From the NCBI GenBank assembly GCA_036362985.1, contig JAYGXS010000004.1, positions 23,385,507 to 23,449,506 on the forward strand: DNA of 64,000 bases, given 5' to 3'. Both the position numbers and the translations under genes were made by a program. Positions 49,387-61,451 of this stretch are shown one piece after another; the first letter of the stretch is position 1, and the number at the start of each line of letters is the position of its first letter. Under the pieces are notes generated by a model. The model searched no databases and was not told the origin of the DNA. It saw only the letters and a list, made by a program, of their open reading frames with translations. The DNA comes from Ligula intestinalis. Taxonomy: Eukaryota; Platyhelminthes; Cestoda; Diphyllobothriidea; Diphyllobothriidae.

Positions 49387-50376
49387 CGCTCCATTGCTGC
49401 ATTTAACAAGGCCCTGCCTTGACAGAACAGACAAGCTGAAAAAGTCAGTTAGAAGAATTATTGCTATTTATACACACTCTGTTAACATAGGTTTAACAGC
49501 GGCTAACATACAGTAGTAGCCAGTTATTAAGTCCACGGTTAATAGGCCCAGCCGCTTATTCAGCCCAATTTGGTCTGGCACCGCGGTGGGCTTAATAACC
49601 GGCGACTACTCTATTATGCCAGTTAACTTGCCATACACGGCTTTATACATGAACAAGATTAGTCTTGTTTGCTTTTTTCCTCAATTCGATTAGCCCCGCC
49701 TGCCAAGTCAAAAGTTTTAATGGATACACTAAATTCCACGCTATTTATAAGCTTTGAAATATCCCAAGCAGCTTTTGAATCAAAAGGCCAGTGATAGGAT
49801 CAATATACCTGCTACGTCTGATTCACTAAATACTTGGGCCTTAATATGTTCTGTGATTGAACAGCCGTAGCCAGATTATGCCGACCAGAATCCACACGAA
49901 ATAATTTTCCCTGTACGCGAAATAGCGCTAGATAGATAGAAATTCTGCAAAATAGTCACTTTTTCAGTCAAAACTACACAAAGCACAGGCTGGACACATG
50001 CTCTGATAGAGCATGTATGAGAGCATACTGGCTGTAGGACGGATTACCACGCGTTATCACCACACTTTCAGCATAAAGGAGTTGTTGATTTTTGATGTTG
50101 CAAGTTGCTATAGTAACAGTCTGTTGCAGTGCAAAACTAACAGGTTGGCAAAATTCGAGGGTCCATTTAGGGAATCAAATAGTCTTCGCATTCAGCAGTG
50201 TGCACCTGCATCTTTATTCCAAACTCAATCAGATTTCTGTCAAAAGTGTTTCCTTTTCGAGTCTGAACATAAGATTTTTGGCGCTAGGCAGAGCTTTTGC
50301 TTCATACCTCGTTGAATAATGTTCACAAGCCGAGCGACCATTAAAATGGCATTGTTTACTTGTTTCTTTAAAACAG

Positions 50377-50470
50377 AGAAAGGGCTTCTTCAAGGCTGAA
50401 AGTGTTTTGGCCGAAGCAATTGCTGAAGTAGATTCAGAAATTCGTCGCGAAGAAGCGAAACAGGAAAAAG
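50377..50470 (+). CDS. ODAD4: ODAD4 exon 8: last conserved helix
   Basis: Acceptor TTTCTTTAAAACAG, phase 0. RKGFFKAESVLAEAIAEVDS then EIRREEAKQEK aligns with the vertebrate helix A-I-I-S-A-L-D-D-A-N-K-G-I-I-R-E-L. Very charged at its end, as expected for the transition to the disordered tail. Ends with a single G (phase 1) at GTATGT. Every tail micro-exon proposed downstream starts and ends in this same phase. Confidence 0.85.
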
Positions 50471-52743
50471 GTATGTCATGTTTGCCAAGGTCAAAACTGT
50501 CCGTTTGACCCCTCGTCCGTTTTGAGATATCTCAATTTAGAAAAAAACGAAGTAAAGAATTACCGAAAGTTCCTTAGGGCTACAGGCTCAAAAACAAATG
50601 TTTTCCTGAGCAACACCTGAGCGGCTTTGTTACTGGCGTCTTATATTGACTTCTATGCAGACGCAACAAACTATTCAGATCAATTTTATTTATTTTCCAA
50701 GCGACTGTTGGGGATCTGTTTGAATTGGCAATTCCAAAGAAACGTCATGAAAATTGTGTCGGATACCAAAACAGTAATACTATACGCTCTTCCTTGTAGC
50801 TATTTATGTCGCAAATACCGACTTTGTGGCTGCATTCCACCCGCATTGTACAGTGACGTTTGTCGCCCCCACCTGCGTTCACAGCGCAGGTAACTGGCGC
50901 CCCGTTGTTTCTTGCCGTCAAGTCAGTGCGTGGAACCGCATGTAGGAGCGGACGGGGGAGGGGGAACAAATCAAAGTGCTAGTCGGCAGAGCAGTCGATG
51001 CACATCCAAGCGTCTTGCATTTGCCTTGCCAGCCCACAAGATGAACGACGTCGAAGTTAAAGATGCGTCTCATCTGCGCGGCTTGGGTTGCGTTTTTAGC
51101 TGTCGTCTGGCTTTCATGACGTACTTGCGCAACCCGTAGCTGCACTGAAGTTGACAAGCAACGGTCGACATCGCTTGTTTATGGATAGTGTATTGGCCGC
51201 ATCACTTACCGGAGGCGGGAATGGTGAATTCGACTTGTGAGTAACTCACATTCCTAGCAGTGCGCGGGACTTAGTAACGGCTGAGTGCCCTCCCCTTCTT
51301 GTACGGAATGCTCCGCCACGACTTCGGTTGACTACGCGCTTCGTTCCACCTCCTTTGTCACATTCAGTCATTTCAAGAAAAGGTGTCCTTTGAGAAAATC
51401 AATAAATTTATTCAGTAAATTTTTGACACTGGACCCCCAGGTCGTCGTCAGATTTGAGAGAAATGGGCAAAGAAATGAATTGTTCTTTGCCCATTTCTTT
51501 CAAGTCTGACGATGACCTGAAGATCCAGTGTCGAAAATTTACTGAATTAATTTATTGACTTTCCCATAGGACGCCTTTACTTGAATTAACATTTCTTGGG
51601 ATGCCTGTTTTTCAGTTTATATGAAACATTCAGTTCTGTTCAACGAATTCTCGCAGAAAGCCATTTGGTCTGAAGAGTACTCGGAGGAGCTTCATATCTT
51701 CCCATTTGCAGTCCTTCCGTTTCGAATGTCAAATACTATCGGTCAAATGTCTTCCTTTATTCCTTAAAAGATGGTGTCTAAGGAGGCTTTTGAATGACAA
51801 TATACTGTCTGTTTCTAGTTGAGTAGTAAAAAAACAGCAAGATCGAGAAACTAGTGTGGCGTGTAATGAGAAGGTAACTCGACCAGTTCACTCAAACTAC
51901 TCTATGTTCTTTTAATCAATGGGATTGGTTGCTTCGAGAGGCGGCTAGACTAGTTTATTCGGAGGAACATTCCTGGGCAACCTCTTATTTATATTCGTCT
52001 TACTGATGTACATTCCAGTATTGCCGGAAGCATTATCATTCTACGCAAACCTTTGAGATAATTGAAATAGTGCGACAGGTATGAACATATCTTTCTATAC
52101 ATAGAAATTCCACGCGAATAGCATCGTTTTGAGAAGCGACGCCATCTTATCCTTTTTAAGAATACTTTTACCTGCTTATACATTAGAACTGACAGTTGTC
52201 TGTGTTTGAAAATTGCATTTTCTAGTGTGGCTCTCGTAAAATAATTCATGCAAACCCGCGTCAAGAGTTGTCGATTTTTGTTCATATAACAAATAAGTAC
52301 TAGAAGAATGCCCTATGTTATCTGTTAGATTACTGTTCCGCGTAGATAAGTGTGTTCCTGTGGGTCAATTCAGTAGGTTTGTGGGGGTGTTGAGAGAGTC
52401 ATTCATGGTATCTCATCAGGACGTAAATCCGGGATTATGTGCACATAGAGTCTGTGAACATATGCAGGAAATTGAGGTTTTTTGACCTTTTATCCTATTA
52501 TAGAGGGCAATCATTAGCATTCGATTAGGGCTATTTACTAAAAGACACTTTCAAATCCGCTGTTTTGTTACCAAAGCAGCTGACTGCCTTCCAAATGAAA
52601 ACGCAAAAATAACTTGCCAGTTAAAAAGGAGGGTATCAGATGCCGAAACTGGTCCCAATTTTAGTCTGCATGATGCACGAAGTCGAAACTTAGGTGATTA
52701 TTTACCGAGCTTTCTCTAATATTTCCTCTTTGATTGGTTTTAG
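50471..52743. other. ODAD4 intron 8
   Basis: Apart from the 201-bp foldback, a GC-richer patch at 50880-51300 with open frames of no recognised family. Confidence 0.4.
51379..51579. repeat. 201-bp foldback in ODAD4 intron 8
   Basis: Arms of about 96 nt (51379-51474 and 51483-51579) are imperfect reverse complements around the loop ATGAATTG. The outer parts read AAGGTGTCCTTTGAGAAAAT and GACTTTCCCATAGGACGCCTT, the inner parts AAATGGGCAAAGAA and TTCTTTGCCCATTT. No coding potential. Confidence 0.88.
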
Positions 52744-52767
52744 ATCAAGCAAAAGTCAGAATGTCTG
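52744..52767 (+). CDS. ODAD4: Candidate ODAD4 tail micro-exon (24 nt)
   Basis: Strong acceptor (TTTCCTCTTTGATTGGTTTTAG) and donor (GTAAGA) enclose 24 nt, phase 1 to phase 1. Joined after exon 8 it encodes DQAKVRMS, consistent with the charged end of exon 8. The open reading is exact; expression is not shown. Confidence 0.55.
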
Positions 52768-54820
52768 GTAAGATCCTTCTCTTTCACGGAAAACGACGCC
52801 CTTAATATGTCACATACGGCCACCTTAAGTATGCAAAAGAATTTATGTAAACTTCCTCGAGGATATTTTATACAAACTTTACCGACACTAATAAGGCTAT
52901 TCCTCATGCATTCGTTTGATTGAAAACTGCATGACTTTTCTTATTGTTTCTTCCTTTAGTCCAACCTGCATAGTGCTTATAGAACGGGCTATAGAGCCTG
53001 TGCCTGTCAGAAGACTAAAAATTGTCTGTATAGATAAGCGCATATTTATAATCCTTTCAAGCTATGGACCTTACCATGTGCTCTTCGTGTTAAGTTGCAA
53101 TTTGTTAGTCTACTCAGTTGCGATAGAAGTCGCAGGAAGGCTCACAGTGCAGGAGGCAGTTATATCCGTCAGACGTTTCCCACTTCTGCCTTTTAACGAT
53201 CCTTTGAGTAGAAGCTTAATCAACGCAAACTTATCTGTTTTGCGTAAAACATGAATTAGTTGGTAGATTGCCATAGTTGTTTCTCAGTATGGGAATAAAA
53301 AGCCTTTTTATTACCATGTTTCGACATGACACCATTTTTATTGGTTTAAGGATAAAAATTGCGTACTATCAAAGACAGAAACAATAGGGTAGACATTTTT
53401 CTTTTATTGCTCCATTATAATATGTCCTTTTAGCAGGAAAGTATTAAGGCTACACAGCCTTATTTATTTAACATTTTTCAAGATAAAATCATGCACCTCT
53501 TCAAAAGATCTTCCATCAGGCGATATAAATTTGGCCCAGCGGGTTCCCCACTGTTCAAAACCTGTTTTTCTGTTTACCTGAACTGATGCTGATGCTAAGT
53601 ATCTCTAGCCATTTTCCTAAAGTTAACTTAAGATTATACACATTATTAGGAATATGAACCAGTCGCACGAGGTTTTGTAGAACAAGTAAGAGGTTTGAGA
53701 AAGCGTTGTGATAAAAGTTTCACCAAAAACTGGGTAATGTTGAACGTTGTATGGACAGGCGCGTTGTCAGGATGAAACAGCCAATCCCCTGATCGCCAGA
53801 ATTCAAAACATTATTTCTCATATTACCTCACGTAGTCACTTTAGTACTTGCAGATAGTAGTGGTCGTTCACTGTGATGTCATGAAGAGCAAATTCAATGC
53901 AACCGACTGCTTCAATGTTGAAACAGCGAAGCATCCTGGACGCGTCACTGCTTAACGTCTGCCACCACAAAGTTGCCGAGAACGTTGGGAGGATGGTTGA
54001 TAGAACAATCACTCTGTCCACCAGGATGGCTTCCCATGAACGCTACTTGGCCAACTGAACAGACGGATAATTTACTAAGCATAGCTAGCATGAGAGGGCA
54101 GCCATACCGACCCACAGGCATAGACAAAAATAATCCTCGTTTTTTGGGTTCTCCCTGCATTACTCAAAAGATTTTTTGTGAAAGTCTCTCAGTAGTTTGA
54201 GCGTTTGTTGGGAGATTATGCTGGTTCACTGGCGCCTACTGGCAGCCCTTGTAACGAGTAATATAATTTTTATGACCCTCGATCCTTCATCTGTGAACCT
54301 CCCCCATTATTGGAATATTATGGCGGGCTGTGTCGGGATGAACAGACTAGGCCAGCAGGAAACATGAATTGCAGCCAAATCGTTGTCCCTTGCAATTGTA
54401 GATGGCTGGAAACTAAGTGGCTGATGGCCATCGACACAAAGTTATAATCAATTTCGCTCGACGCCTGTAAGCCCTTGATATTCTCCAAATTCTAAATTGA
54501 TTTCTCACGAACTGGAGTAGAAACTAAAATATCTAGCAGAAAGCAGACAGGGGATGCTGGGGAATTCACTGATGAACCGAAACCCTTGTAGCTATGTCAC
54601 GCAGTGGCAGAATATCGGCAAAACGGGTGTCTGGGCTCTTAGCTAGAGCCTGTGCTGCCAGTTTGATTAAAAAATGCGTCAGTTTTACTGTGTCCATATA
54701 GTCACATTGGCAAGGCTAGCTTGGGTGGTTTGCTTTTGTATCAAACAGCCTGAAGGCTTCGGTTATCGGTGTCTCAACATTAGTGGTCAGGAGGACTGCC
54801 AGTACTATAACGTTAATCAG

Positions 54821-54847
54821 AGACACTGGTAGACCTGCATTTTGAAG
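54821..54847 (+). CDS. ODAD4: Weak candidate ODAD4 tail micro-exon (27 nt)
   Basis: Between ACTATAACGTTAATCAG and GTAACC, 27 nt in phase 1 would encode ETLVDLHFE. The acceptor lacks a pyrimidine tract, so this may be chance. Confidence 0.2.
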
Positions 54848-55296
54848 GTAACCTCGTCCAGGCGACTTGCTTTAAAGTCAGCAACCATGATAGGCGTTGA
54901 AATGAAAATCCAATCTACATGCAGTTTTAAAATAGAATATTTTTTATGGGACTTGAACAGCATTTTCATATTTTTCGTTCTTAAATTTAAATGGCACACA
55001 AGCGTGTGAACTCATTTCAGGTGCAGATGTCTGCTTATCTTCTCAGAACGACTGATTACTGTTATTTGCGTGCCCCTTGTTATCCTCGCATCAAGCATTT
55101 ACTTTTTACCCGTATCAGGTCGTTTCATATCATCTGCAAATACTATGTGGCGACATTCAGCTTTTGCAAATTTCGAAAAAAATTTAGTTTGGCACATTGC
55201 CAGTTTTTTCTGATTATCCTTCAAGAAGGCAAATATATAAAACCGGTTAAAATATCCAACAAAGTAATTCCTTAACTTTTTTCTGGAATTTGTCAG

Positions 55297-55314
55297 GAAC
55301 CGTGTCTTTTAAAG
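55297..55314 (+). CDS. ODAD4: Candidate ODAD4 tail micro-exon (18 nt)
   Basis: Excellent acceptor (AACTTTTTTCTGGAATTTGTCAG, quoted as AACTTTTTTCTGG then AATTTGTCAG) and donor GTAATGAG bound 18 nt in phase 1 to phase 1, encoding GTVSFK with the split codon. Confidence 0.5.
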
Positions 55315-56710
55315 GTAATGAGTTTTCGATGTTCTCGAGTTCGCCTTTTCTATATAAAATGTTGTTGTCTTATTTAGGGGTGGCTGACGACTAATATATG
55401 AACCCGTCTCTTTTTTACTCATACTAAATACCTGGCTGGCTTACGGTAACCCCTTCCATCCTCTTCTGCTCATTCCCCGTCATGCCTGTCTTGAGTGTAA
55501 ACATAAGCTTTGCGTTCGAATTGGGGTTAGAAATGGTTAAGGTGTTCGCAACAATTGCATATGTGGCTCCATCTAGTCGCTACTTGTAATGCATACCTAC
55601 TTATGTCATTTGAACAGACCTAATAAAATGCTCCTTCGCTTTTGCCCATCCTTAGGTATCCCTTCTGCAAGCATAACCGTTAGGCTGAACGTTAGAGTTG
55701 GCGTGCAAAGTTCATGCTGCACATTGGGTAAAAGTCTAGGTTAAGGTTAAGAGTACATTTTGGAGTTCGCACTAGACTTAAGTTGCCAATGAGATGATAA
55801 GCTATCAATATTGTAAACATCATTCGCGGCTATCACAAGGGTCGGAAATAACGACCTAGCTTTCCTTCTTTTCCTTCAGGTTCATTGGTCGCCGTTGGCT
55901 GAGACCACTTAGCTTTATCTGGTTTTCCCGTTTACACTGCATGTGCAGATTTGTTTCTCTAAAATGTCTCTACGACATCTTCATATAGCCCATCCCTAAA
56001 AACCCCTGTTACTACCAGTTTCGTATTATGAAGTCCTCGTCCCCCGTTTTTGAGTGGCAGAGTGTCATTTCTCTAATGCACGTAGTCATAATTTTCATTA
56101 TTTGAGGTATTGTGGCCCGACTCCCCGAAAATGCCTCTACCACTGCAAATCTCTCCTCCGACTGTAGGTCATCACTTCTCTTACCAGTTATAATAGGCGA
56201 TTCTCCGCAAATTGCTCGAATTACAAGGTAGTTTAGTGTTGGCGAAACTAGGAAACTGCTTCTCCTTCTCTTAGTTTAAAGACATTGCAAACTTGCGTTA
56301 AAAAAATAAAAAGTTTTAGTATGAACCGGACTCGTGTTCTTTATTTTTGCAAGAGTGAATTTTGTGAAAGTCTTGATTCTTTTGAGAGTTTTTTTTCAAT
56401 TTTGCAATCTAAAGTATTCCAAAACGTGTATTTTTAACTTTCTCAAGGAAAAACTGAAATGATGCAGTTAACACTTTCTCAGCGGAGCCAAACCGCTGGA
56501 GAAGGGCTGCAATTCCGATGTTTTGAAGTCTATTTGCTTATCTCCCAAATGTCTCCGCTTGCTGACCACGTTGTGCCAGGATCAGCATTCCTAGTATCTC
56601 GGCTTTTGAATTAGAAAGCGCTGGCAGTGTTGTTCATATAGCAGCTGGTACTATGTTAGGAATGAAGCATGAACTTTCTCCCTATAGTCAGACGTAGCAA
56701 TTAAACTCTC

Positions 56711-56834
56711 ATTGAGGTACGTTCACCTGACCACTAACGGAACTCATCTGTCCCGCTCTGCCTTGGCCCGAGCAAGGCTCAAAGGAGGGCGAAAGAGTTG
56801 AGTTCCATTAGTGGTCAGGTGAACGTACCTCAAT
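56711..56834. repeat. 124-bp hairpin-forming inverted repeat
   Basis: ATTGAGGTACGTTCACCTGA on the left and TCAGGTGAACGTACCTCAAT on the right are perfectly complementary; the arms extend to 36 nt with one mismatch (56711-56746, 56799-56834). The 52-base spacer contains CCTTGGCCCGAGCAAGG, itself a small hairpin. Confidence 0.9.
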
Positions 56835-56863
56835 AGCTCCTGACTTAATCAAGCGAGACAGCG

Positions 56864-57000
56864 AGTTCGTGGCTTAGTAATTAGGGCATTTGACTCGAAT
56901 CAAAAGGGTCGCGAGTTCAACGCTCGGATGGGACACCAATTGAGTTTGATTATTACCGGCTGATGACGGCTAATAAGCCAGAAATGACCATTTCGAGCTA
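56864..57000 (+). repeat. tRNA-derived SINE-like repeat (plus-strand copy)
   Basis: GTGGCTTAGTAATTAGGGCA resembles box A and GGGTCGCGAGTTCAACGCTC box B, with TTTGA/TCAAA as an anticodon-like stem between them. The sequence after it matches the minus-strand copy at 24880-25010. It begins about 30 bp after the hairpin at 56711-56834. Confidence 0.55.
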
Positions 57001-57734
57001 CTTTACGTAAAAAGCTACCAATATCCTAACTGAAGGCTGGGGGACCCTCTGTTATTCATAATTTAGCTAAAATAGATTCGTAGTTGTCCCATATCAAACA
57101 AGTACTGACGTTATTTCATCTATACTCAGAAAATGTGCATCGAGTCGAACTGACATTGCTCGATTTCTTGTGGCTAAATCACAAACGGATTTAGCGTGCC
57201 ACTTAGGGAACTTTTCCTTTTCAAGGATAATACGGAATTATTTTTGACCTTTAACGTCTACCATCTTCTTATAATCTATAAAATAAGTAAATACTATGCA
57301 TATCTGCAAGAATTCGCTGGTTCGCATTTGCACTTGTTAAACTGGGAGCCCAAACCATCTTTAAATGCAAGACATGCGTTGTTTGACAGGTGATGTGAAT
57401 TTTATAACCCCGATTGTTCTATCGTCGCCAGGTTGGACTGGTTTTCCTTTAAAAATAAAAATACTCAGCATCAAGGCCAAAGAATGCTGTTATTTTAAGC
57501 TCTCTCGTCAAACAGCGTTGTCGTTAAGACTCCTTATATATATATATGCGCTTCGATGATAAAATAAATACAATACTACCAGTAAAGTAACTACCTTAGT
57601 ATAGTATTTATGTAAGCGCGTCTGGCTACTTTAATACATTACCAAGGGCTGCATAATAAGTCACGTAATACTTATATAAGAAGAAATTAAAAAGCCAACC
57701 CAATCAGTTCAAGATTCTGTTTTTATGATCTCAG

Positions 57735-57764
57735 GTTCAAGAATGTCCAAAACCAGCGTGCCAG
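57735..57764 (+). CDS. ODAD4: Candidate ODAD4 tail micro-exon (30 nt), related to the one at 63960
   Basis: Acceptor TGTTTTTATGATCTCAG and donor GTATTATTG bound 30 nt, phase 1 to phase 1, encoding GSRMSKTSVP. The exon and its intronic flanks resemble 63960-63989, which suggests exon duplication within the gene. Ser/Lys-rich content suits a disordered axonemal-protein tail. Confidence 0.6.
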
Positions 57765-59784
57765 GTATTATTGTCTTTTTGGCGCCGTTCTTCTCGGTAT
57801 TTTGTGAAATGACTGTTTGAAAAATCGAGAAATTGCACAGACTCCTATTTCAAGTTACCTTCGATATTGGAATGTAACATAGGCAACTAATGCATTGGTC
57901 GTAGCTTTTGCGCCTGATAACCGTTTGGCAAACATTCTTGTTGCGTGAGAACTGCATAAATTTACTATCCCTCAATCAAATAACCAACAACAAAAGTTTT
58001 CATATTGCCTCGGATTCAGCCTTTATAGCCTTTCGAGTCCTAGAGGATCTTCTTTCTCTAAAAAATGCTTACGCTATTGGTTGTATGGAGCTCATGGGTA
58101 AACTGAGAATGATTAACTTGTAGCACTGCGATTACCTTTACTCTAGGTTATCTCTGGACTTAAATGAAATATTAAGAGATCAGCTCTGCATCGCGCATAT
58201 TGTTGATTTGGAAGCATATTAGTCACTTCTAGCGGGGATTTAGTCGTCTGACTAAGTATGCGTAAAGCGATGAGGTCTGGGTATGATGTGAAGCAATTCG
58301 CTGTGAAATAGGGCCTTAGCATCTGTTTAAAGGAATCAGAAAGCCAGACATTGCAAAATCATACAATACGACAGCTATTTCAATATTATTTTCATCAGTG
58401 AGTACATAAAAGCTTAGTAGAGTAGAGCTAGATATTGAAGTTATACAGATGGCCCCAAAAAATGAAGCAAAGAGACTGTCAGCTGAAATCGAAAATGACT
58501 GCAGCCACAGCAATGCATATGGGCGGACCAAAATCCTAATAATCATCCAGTTATCTTACCCCTCCAATCCTTAAAGTCGAGGTCACAAATACAGGAACAC
58601 ACAATGACGACGCGACCGAATTTGGGCTTCAAGTAAGGACACCGGAAAATCGAAGCAGTATACGCTGACTGTGCTGAGGTTTCATCCATAAATTTGGTTA
58701 CATTGGACAGCTTTCAGATACGCTTCAATGAAACATCTTCAGTTCCACTACTTTGGGCGTCTGCTCCAACACTACACCTGCACCTGGCAGTTACGTATAC
58801 GCCTGTGCAATAGATCGGATACACTGAGAGTCTATGTGACCTTCCCAGTGCGTCTGGCGAATCCCTGAAAAACAAATGCTGCGCCTGACTTTCGGATGGT
58901 TACAAACTTCCAAGCCGAACAATCTGGTGCAAGAATGTCTTGCTAGACACCCGAGCGCCTGTTCCGACGGCGCCTTACGTGCTTCTTTTTCCGGCTGGTT
59001 TAATTTTGACTCACAACTGTCTGCGCAAGACAAGTGCCTGCATTATCTTCCTAAACGGGACTGAGATCGCACGTCTTAGAGGTTATGATCTCGTCATGGA
59101 TTTTTATACCGCAACATTTGAAGCAGTTCTGATGTTACCTTGCTGCTTGAAATTACACCCGTTAAGTCAAGTGGGATACAGGAAATGCTTTTGGAGTGAG
59201 CCCGGAAACCGCCTAGTTAATTTAACGTTACTGGCTCATTCAGCTCTGGTAGTTTATCGGAAGGCTGTGACAACAGACAAGGTCAGTGTCGCTTGTAATC
59301 TACCAGTATAAACGATATGCATACCAAATTGCAGTCTTTATGTTGATACTTATGAATGATTATGAGCTTAGAACGTATCAAGTCTTTTGTACCTTCCACT
59401 GCGGTTTTCCAGATCCTGTCTGACAAGCGTTCAAATTTGGCAATTTCAAATGCATGGAATGGATACTTTGCTGCGACCAATGTCTAGAGCACATCATCAT
59501 CTTGGTTTTGATCAGCACATAACTGCTTACGGATGCGGGATCATTATTTATTTCACTACGGAAGTGTATTCAGATAGTCTACGATATTTGTATAATTAGT
59601 AAAGGGACTCTCCCTGGAACACATAATCAGACAAATAATTATAACTAGCTGCTCGTCCTTCATTCAAAAAAACATGAAAAAGTTATTGACGCAGTATGTG
59701 ATCACCTAACTGTCCCACTCTTCTTCCCATTAACGGCTGAGAGTTATTCATAAATAGACAAAAAGTATATTATTTTGTAAATAG

Positions 59785-59808
59785 TGGTTCAAAAAGCACA
59801 TAGCGAAG
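59785..59808 (+). CDS. ODAD4: Weak candidate ODAD4 tail micro-exon (24 nt)
   Basis: TATTATTTTGTAAATAG before and GTAAGC after; 24 nt in phase 1 encode VVQKAHSE. Good donor, mediocre acceptor. Only 83 bases separate it from the next candidate. Confidence 0.3.
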
Positions 59809-59891
59809 GTAAGCATTTATAAATTTGCATAGTGTTAAGAAGTTTGTGCTTCTTTATTCTATGGAAAGTAAACTCTGTAATATTTTTGCAG

Positions 59892-59951
59892 CTAACACAA
59901 TGGATATGGAAGATAAAGCTTCGCCTACCCGTTCTGAGAACTTACTGGAAG
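59892..59951 (+). CDS. ODAD4: Candidate ODAD4 tail exon (60 nt)
   Basis: Acceptor CTCTGTAATATTTTTGCAG and 60 nt in phase 1 to phase 1: ANTMDMEDKASPTRSENLLE. Acidic, polar and protein-like. The donor GTTTGG is weak; a better-looking GTATAC five bases on would break the phase. It could alternatively be the start (MDMEDK) of another gene. Confidence 0.5.
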
Positions 59952-60655
59952 GTTTGGTATACTTTTCTCAAGCTTTTGCTGTACACCTTATCATTTTTTG
60001 GACTAACGGTTAATAAAAAAATCATTATGTGAACTAAGCGGTATAGTTGTTCCTCGTATGCATTGATGTACGACACAATGAGTTCCACTTTAAGACATTA
60101 AAATGCATTGAGCCCGCAAATAACTTCGTCCGATTAAGAAACCTGTGGTCAACGCAAATTGTCTAATTTCTAATCCTGAAGATGATCCTACTTTCTCATA
60201 AGGAGCGTTCTAAACGGTGTAATTTTTCATTTGGCTCCTTTCAGCACTAGCTAAATATAAATATTATATGTCAGTAAATTAGGTGCTTCATTAAACACCT
60301 GGAAGGATAACATTTTGAGGGTAGCAAGAGGGTGTCTTGGTCGCTGAATACAACACTTAAACTGTTTCTGCGGAATTGTTACATATCGTTGTACAATTTT
60401 CAATTTGCGGCTGCAGGCAGACACCTAAAAATTATGTTTATATATACATAAGATCTACCCACCTCACGGACATTTGTCACACAAACATCACTACGGCCTT
60501 TTAATCGATACTTAAATACGACAATTAAACTTGATTAAACGTAGAAATTTGTTTTTATCAAGAGGGTTTTCAGTAAAAAAAAGTACAGCTTCACCGGTCA
60601 CAGATATCCGTTTTGCGGAGACTAAACTGACTAAAATATAATAGTGAGTACAATA

Positions 60656-61073
60656 CAGGGTGTCCACAAAGTCTGGGTACATAGAAATTTTAATATTTTA
60701 TTTATTTATGTTATTTTTGTTGGGACGACAGAGTCCCATGATTAATCAACAAAGCTTAGGCCCTCAGCTCAGATGCAGCGCAAAGTCCCTCGACGTGGCT
60801 TGACAACGCGTCAATAATTATTGATTTTCCGTCCTATCTGATTGCACCGTGAATACTGACGCCTCTCGCTATGCGCACTAAATTAATAAATCGACGGGAA
60901 TGTACACCTATTCAATCGAGTTCACTATAATTTAGCAAAACGCATCGAATTATGCATTGCAAATAATGAAATAATATTGAAAATATAATTTCTTAACATT
61001 ATAATTGAATAAAATTTTTTTGTTCTAAAGGTATGTATTTATCCCCTATGTACCAGACTTCGTGGACACCCTG
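60656..61073. mobile_element. Complete mariner-type MITE with TA target duplication
   Basis: Terminal inverted repeats of about 29 nt: CAGGGTGTCCACAAAGTCTG then GGTACATAG at the left, and the complement (CTATGTACCAGACTTCGTGG then ACACCCTG) at the right, flanked by TA on both sides. 418 bp, no transposase. Half of a sister copy is at 26180-26352. The family depends on a tc1/mariner transposase from elsewhere. Confidence 0.93.
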
Positions 61074-61246
61074 TATAATGAAATACAAATTCATGAACAC
61101 AATATTCTTTAATTCTCCTATTCTTCTTGTCTTTTAAAATAAGTAATCAGTCAGCTTGAAATGTATGGACTTTATTATGTTTTCACTAGGACGTCGTAAG
61201 AAATCGACACTGATATAGTCCTTATTTATTCTTTGTATTCGTATAG

Positions 61247-61395
61247 GTTCCTGGTCTGAAAAAATTTAGATGCAGTAGACTTGCTTACCTTTGCAAGTTT
61301 TGGCCAACAAATGAGCAGCTTGGGTCTTTTAAGCGGGTAATGCTTCCACAAGTGCAGGTTGGACTCCCAAATATGGCCACTGTTGAAGAAATGGC
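61247..61395 (+). CDS. Exon-like open segment of unknown assignment
   Basis: Acceptor TTCTTTGTATTCGTATAG and donor GTAAGC bound an open frame of 49 codons and two bases: VPGLKKFRCSRLAYLCKFWP, then TNEQLGSFKRVMLPQVQVGL and PNMATVEEMA. It is phase 0 at the start and phase 2 at the end, so it does not fit between the phase-1 tail exons, unless alternative splicing is involved. It may belong to a different nested gene or be chance. I recognise no domain. Confidence 0.3.
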
Positions 61396-61451
61396 GTAAG
61401 CTAATTAATTTTAATGAAATTCCAATGAAAATTAGGTGTCCTCAATAACAG

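Larger units (their letters stand above)
52768..57734. other. ODAD4 tail introns, left block
   Basis: Contains the small exon candidates at 54821 and 55297, the 124-bp hairpin and the SINE-like copy. Patches near 55500-55760 contain GGTTAAGGTTAAG-like runs. No other gene supported. Confidence 0.35.

Noticed and set aside
48898..49516. Several open frames of 144-198 codons crossing this interval on both strands
   Set aside because: They consist of N translated as X; the real flanking sequence codes only a few residues. Artefact of the gap.
52958..53060. Very strong acceptor TATTGTTTCTTCCTTTAG
   Set aside because: In phase 1 the frame hits TAG after four codons and there is no suitable donor; kept out of the tail model.
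53279..53330. Acceptor GTTGTTTCTCAG
   Set aside because: The phase-1 frame stops within three codons.
55880..55960. Very strong acceptor TTCCTTCTTTTCCTTCAG as another tail micro-exon
   Set aside because: In phase 1 the frame meets TGA, and no GT closes a segment of length divisible by three before it.
58146..58220. Possible terminal exon LSLDLNEILRDQLCIAHIVD after ACCTTTACTCTAG
   Set aside because: Open only in a phase that does not fit the tail exons; ends at a stop but shows no homology or polyadenylation context that I can recognise.
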